Of a stretch of DNA of 64,000 nt, positions 62,634 to 64,000 are shown in pieces. Position 1 is the first letter of the stretch. Each line of letters begins with the position of its first letter. The stretch is from NCBI RefSeq assembly GCF_963678635.1, contig NC_087062.1, positions 24,760,177 through 24,824,176 on the forward strand, written 5' to 3'. Source of the stretch: Symsagittifera roscoffensis (lineage: Eukaryota > Xenacoelomorpha > Acoela > Convolutidae). The translations under genes were made by a program, and so were the position numbers. The notes beneath the pieces were generated by a model. It searched no databases. It was not told where the DNA came from and saw nothing but the letters and a program-made list of their open reading frames with translations.

Positions 62634-64000
62634 TCAGGCAGTCTTTACCTTCTTAGTCGTAAAGGTGCTCGGTGTCGTCTTCTTTCTCCGAGACTCGGCC
62701 TCGTTCATCAGACGTGCTCGACTGGCCTTGACACCCGAAAGCGCCTCTTCGTGGCGGGGATGTTTCGCGTCCGCCACTGTATCCCAAAATTGAGTACAAT
62801 CCGACTTGAAGTGTCCCTCCAAATTACAGAAGAAACACCTCGGACAATATTTCATGATGAGCCCTCTGACGTGCTCTTCGTGATCCTCGTCGGTCGCGTC
62901 GACGTCCTCGAGAAAGTAGCCTATTGCTTTCATGTTCTGTTTGTATGCAGAACACGCGGAAACGTGATGGTCCATCGAACCACAATTCGCACATGACCTC
63001 CTCTTATCCATGTCATCGCGAGGTTTGTACCAACTGGAATTCGCACCAGTGTTTGTCCCGCTATAGTTACCATAATTGCTGTACCGGTTCTGCGCCCTCG
63101 GTTTTATGAGTAAATATTCGCGTGACTTCATATGCAAATCATCGGGCGTGGGTACCTGGTCAAGTGACAGGGTGAAGTGTGTGGCCAACATCGTCTTCAA
63201 CTCCTCATTTTTTACTCCGTCCATGAACTTCGAAGCAATCGCCAAGGTTCGCTCGGATATTCTCTCATCGGGATTGCCTCTCCTCCTAAGCAATTCAAGG
63301 TCGTCCAAAAATTTGTCTATGGATTCGTCATCTCTTTGACGCCTCTTTTCGAACTTCACCATAGCCTGGTGTCCTTGTACTCCAGAGCCGAAACGATTCA
63401 GCAGGATGTCGAATATCTTGCGAGCGCTGTCTCTCTCATTGGCTCTTTTCGCCATTACACAATTTAGTGCAGTACCCTCCAGGTTGCTCGTTAGCGCGCT
63501 GCATTCTTGTTTCTTGGAGAGACTCTCTTCCTCAAAGTGTAACTTCATCACCTCTATCCAAGTATCAATGCATCCGTCTCACTCGTCTTTGTATGACTTC
63601 GGCTTTTTCAGTGTCCTTCTTGACCTCTCTCCTCTCTCGGTTGACTTCGAGAGTTTGGTGATGAATGTTTCGAGAGATCTGTTCAGAGGCTCAAACATCG
63701 AGGCATACATCGTTGTGTCCTGTGAGACTGTAGTCAGATCTGGTACTGAACTGACTTGTGGCACAGTTGGCAACCTCGTCTCCGGCGTAGCATCTGCCTC
63801 CAGCGGGACTGGATTAGTCCAGTCAGGCCTCGACGGGGCTGCCCTTGGCCGCTCCTTGTTCCTAGGTTCGTAGTTTGTTCTCGAGCTTGCTGGGCTCTGG
63901 CATTGCTGCCCGTACCATCTCCATCATTCGCATGGCGTGAGCGCTCCCTTTGGTTGGAACGCTTCTGCCAATTGCTCCCATTCAGGATCGCGTCAAGCTT
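62634..64000 (-). pseudogene. gag: E2 gag, partial at window edge
   Basis: It contains the Gag N-terminal region (frame from 64,000 to about 63,738), then FEPLNRSLETFITKLSKSTE in another frame, an in-frame TGA at 63,579, and the open capsid-nucleocapsid frame 63,551-62,634. The two CX2CX4HX4C knuckles are CANCGSMDHHVSAC and CFFCNLEGHFKSDC. A one-base shift at 62,634 separates it from the PR linker. The rest of gag lies past the right edge. Confidence 0.78.

Larger units (their letters stand above)
44187..64000 (-). mobile_element. second giant element E2, partial (19.8 kb visible)
   Basis: It shows the same gene order and orientation as E1, with homologous but diverged proteins. The 3' LTR fragment is at 44,187-45,147 and the right edge cuts gag. 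It is a different family member, not a duplicate of E1. Its LTR is only distantly similar to that of E1, and coding identity by eye is about 70-80% in RT and much lower in ORF3-5. Pol is disabled by several stops and frameshifts. Confidence 0.85.

Noticed and set aside
1-64000. CRISPR arrays, bacterial operons or prophage
   Set aside because: Introns, LTR elements, LINEs and SINE-like repeats show eukaryotic DNA. The regular repeats lack spacer structure.

Overview
This is eukaryotic, almost certainly invertebrate metazoan, nuclear DNA. The evidence is GT-AG splice sites with very short introns (one of about 42 nt), tRNA-derived SINE-like repeats, a decayed non-LTR retrotransposon with a CR1/Jockey-like reverse transcriptase, AT-rich satellite-like arrays and two very large LTR retrotransposons. 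I could not identify the species. Very large Ty3/Gypsy elements are known elsewhere (Ogre in plants, Burro in planarians), but nothing here proves a planarian host.

Layout. Positions 1-17,849 are AT-rich host DNA. At the left edge is the end of a minus-strand ALYREF-like gene with two RRM domains. It is followed by SINE-like tandem repeats (about 960 bp x2, then about 550 bp x5), a decayed LINE on the plus strand (about 9.4-11.2 kb), a degenerate ~160-bp satellite (about 11.8-15.5 kb) interrupted by a LINE ORF1 pseudogene, and an unrecognised two-exon gene at 15,991-16,848.

Positions 17,850-44,186 are one 26-kb LTR retrotransposon (E1) on the minus strand. Sense order is 5' LTR (42,686-44,186), long leader, gag, protease, RT-RNase H-spacer-integrase with a macrodomain-like C terminus, an SGNH-hydrolase ORF, a ~1,200-residue unknown ORF, a ~1,000-residue unknown ORF, 3' noncoding region and 3' LTR (17,850-20,577). 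Positions 44,187-64,000 are a second, diverged relative (E2) in the same orientation, with the same gene order, running off the right edge. The coding parts have clearly higher GC than the host DNA.

Both copies are dead, but they are broken at different places, so comparing them reveals the ancestral plan. E1 retains intact RT, integrase, macrodomain and SGNH ORFs but has lost the protease active site. E2 retains the protease motif and an intact 916-codon third accessory ORF, but its pol is interrupted repeatedly and carries a tandem triplication.

The most unusual signals are at nucleotide level. A module of a small hairpin followed by TGTCCGGGGAG lies just upstream (sense) of both 3' LTRs, where a polypurine tract is expected. 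A second copy sits inside pol. Its 54 bases are identical between E1 and the two cleaner E2 copies, although the flanking coding sequence has diverged. The hairpin stem changes in a compensatory way between copies. I read this as a central polypurine-tract-like element. Together with the macrodomain, the SGNH hydrolase and two unknown large proteins, it makes this a distinctive giant retroelement lineage.
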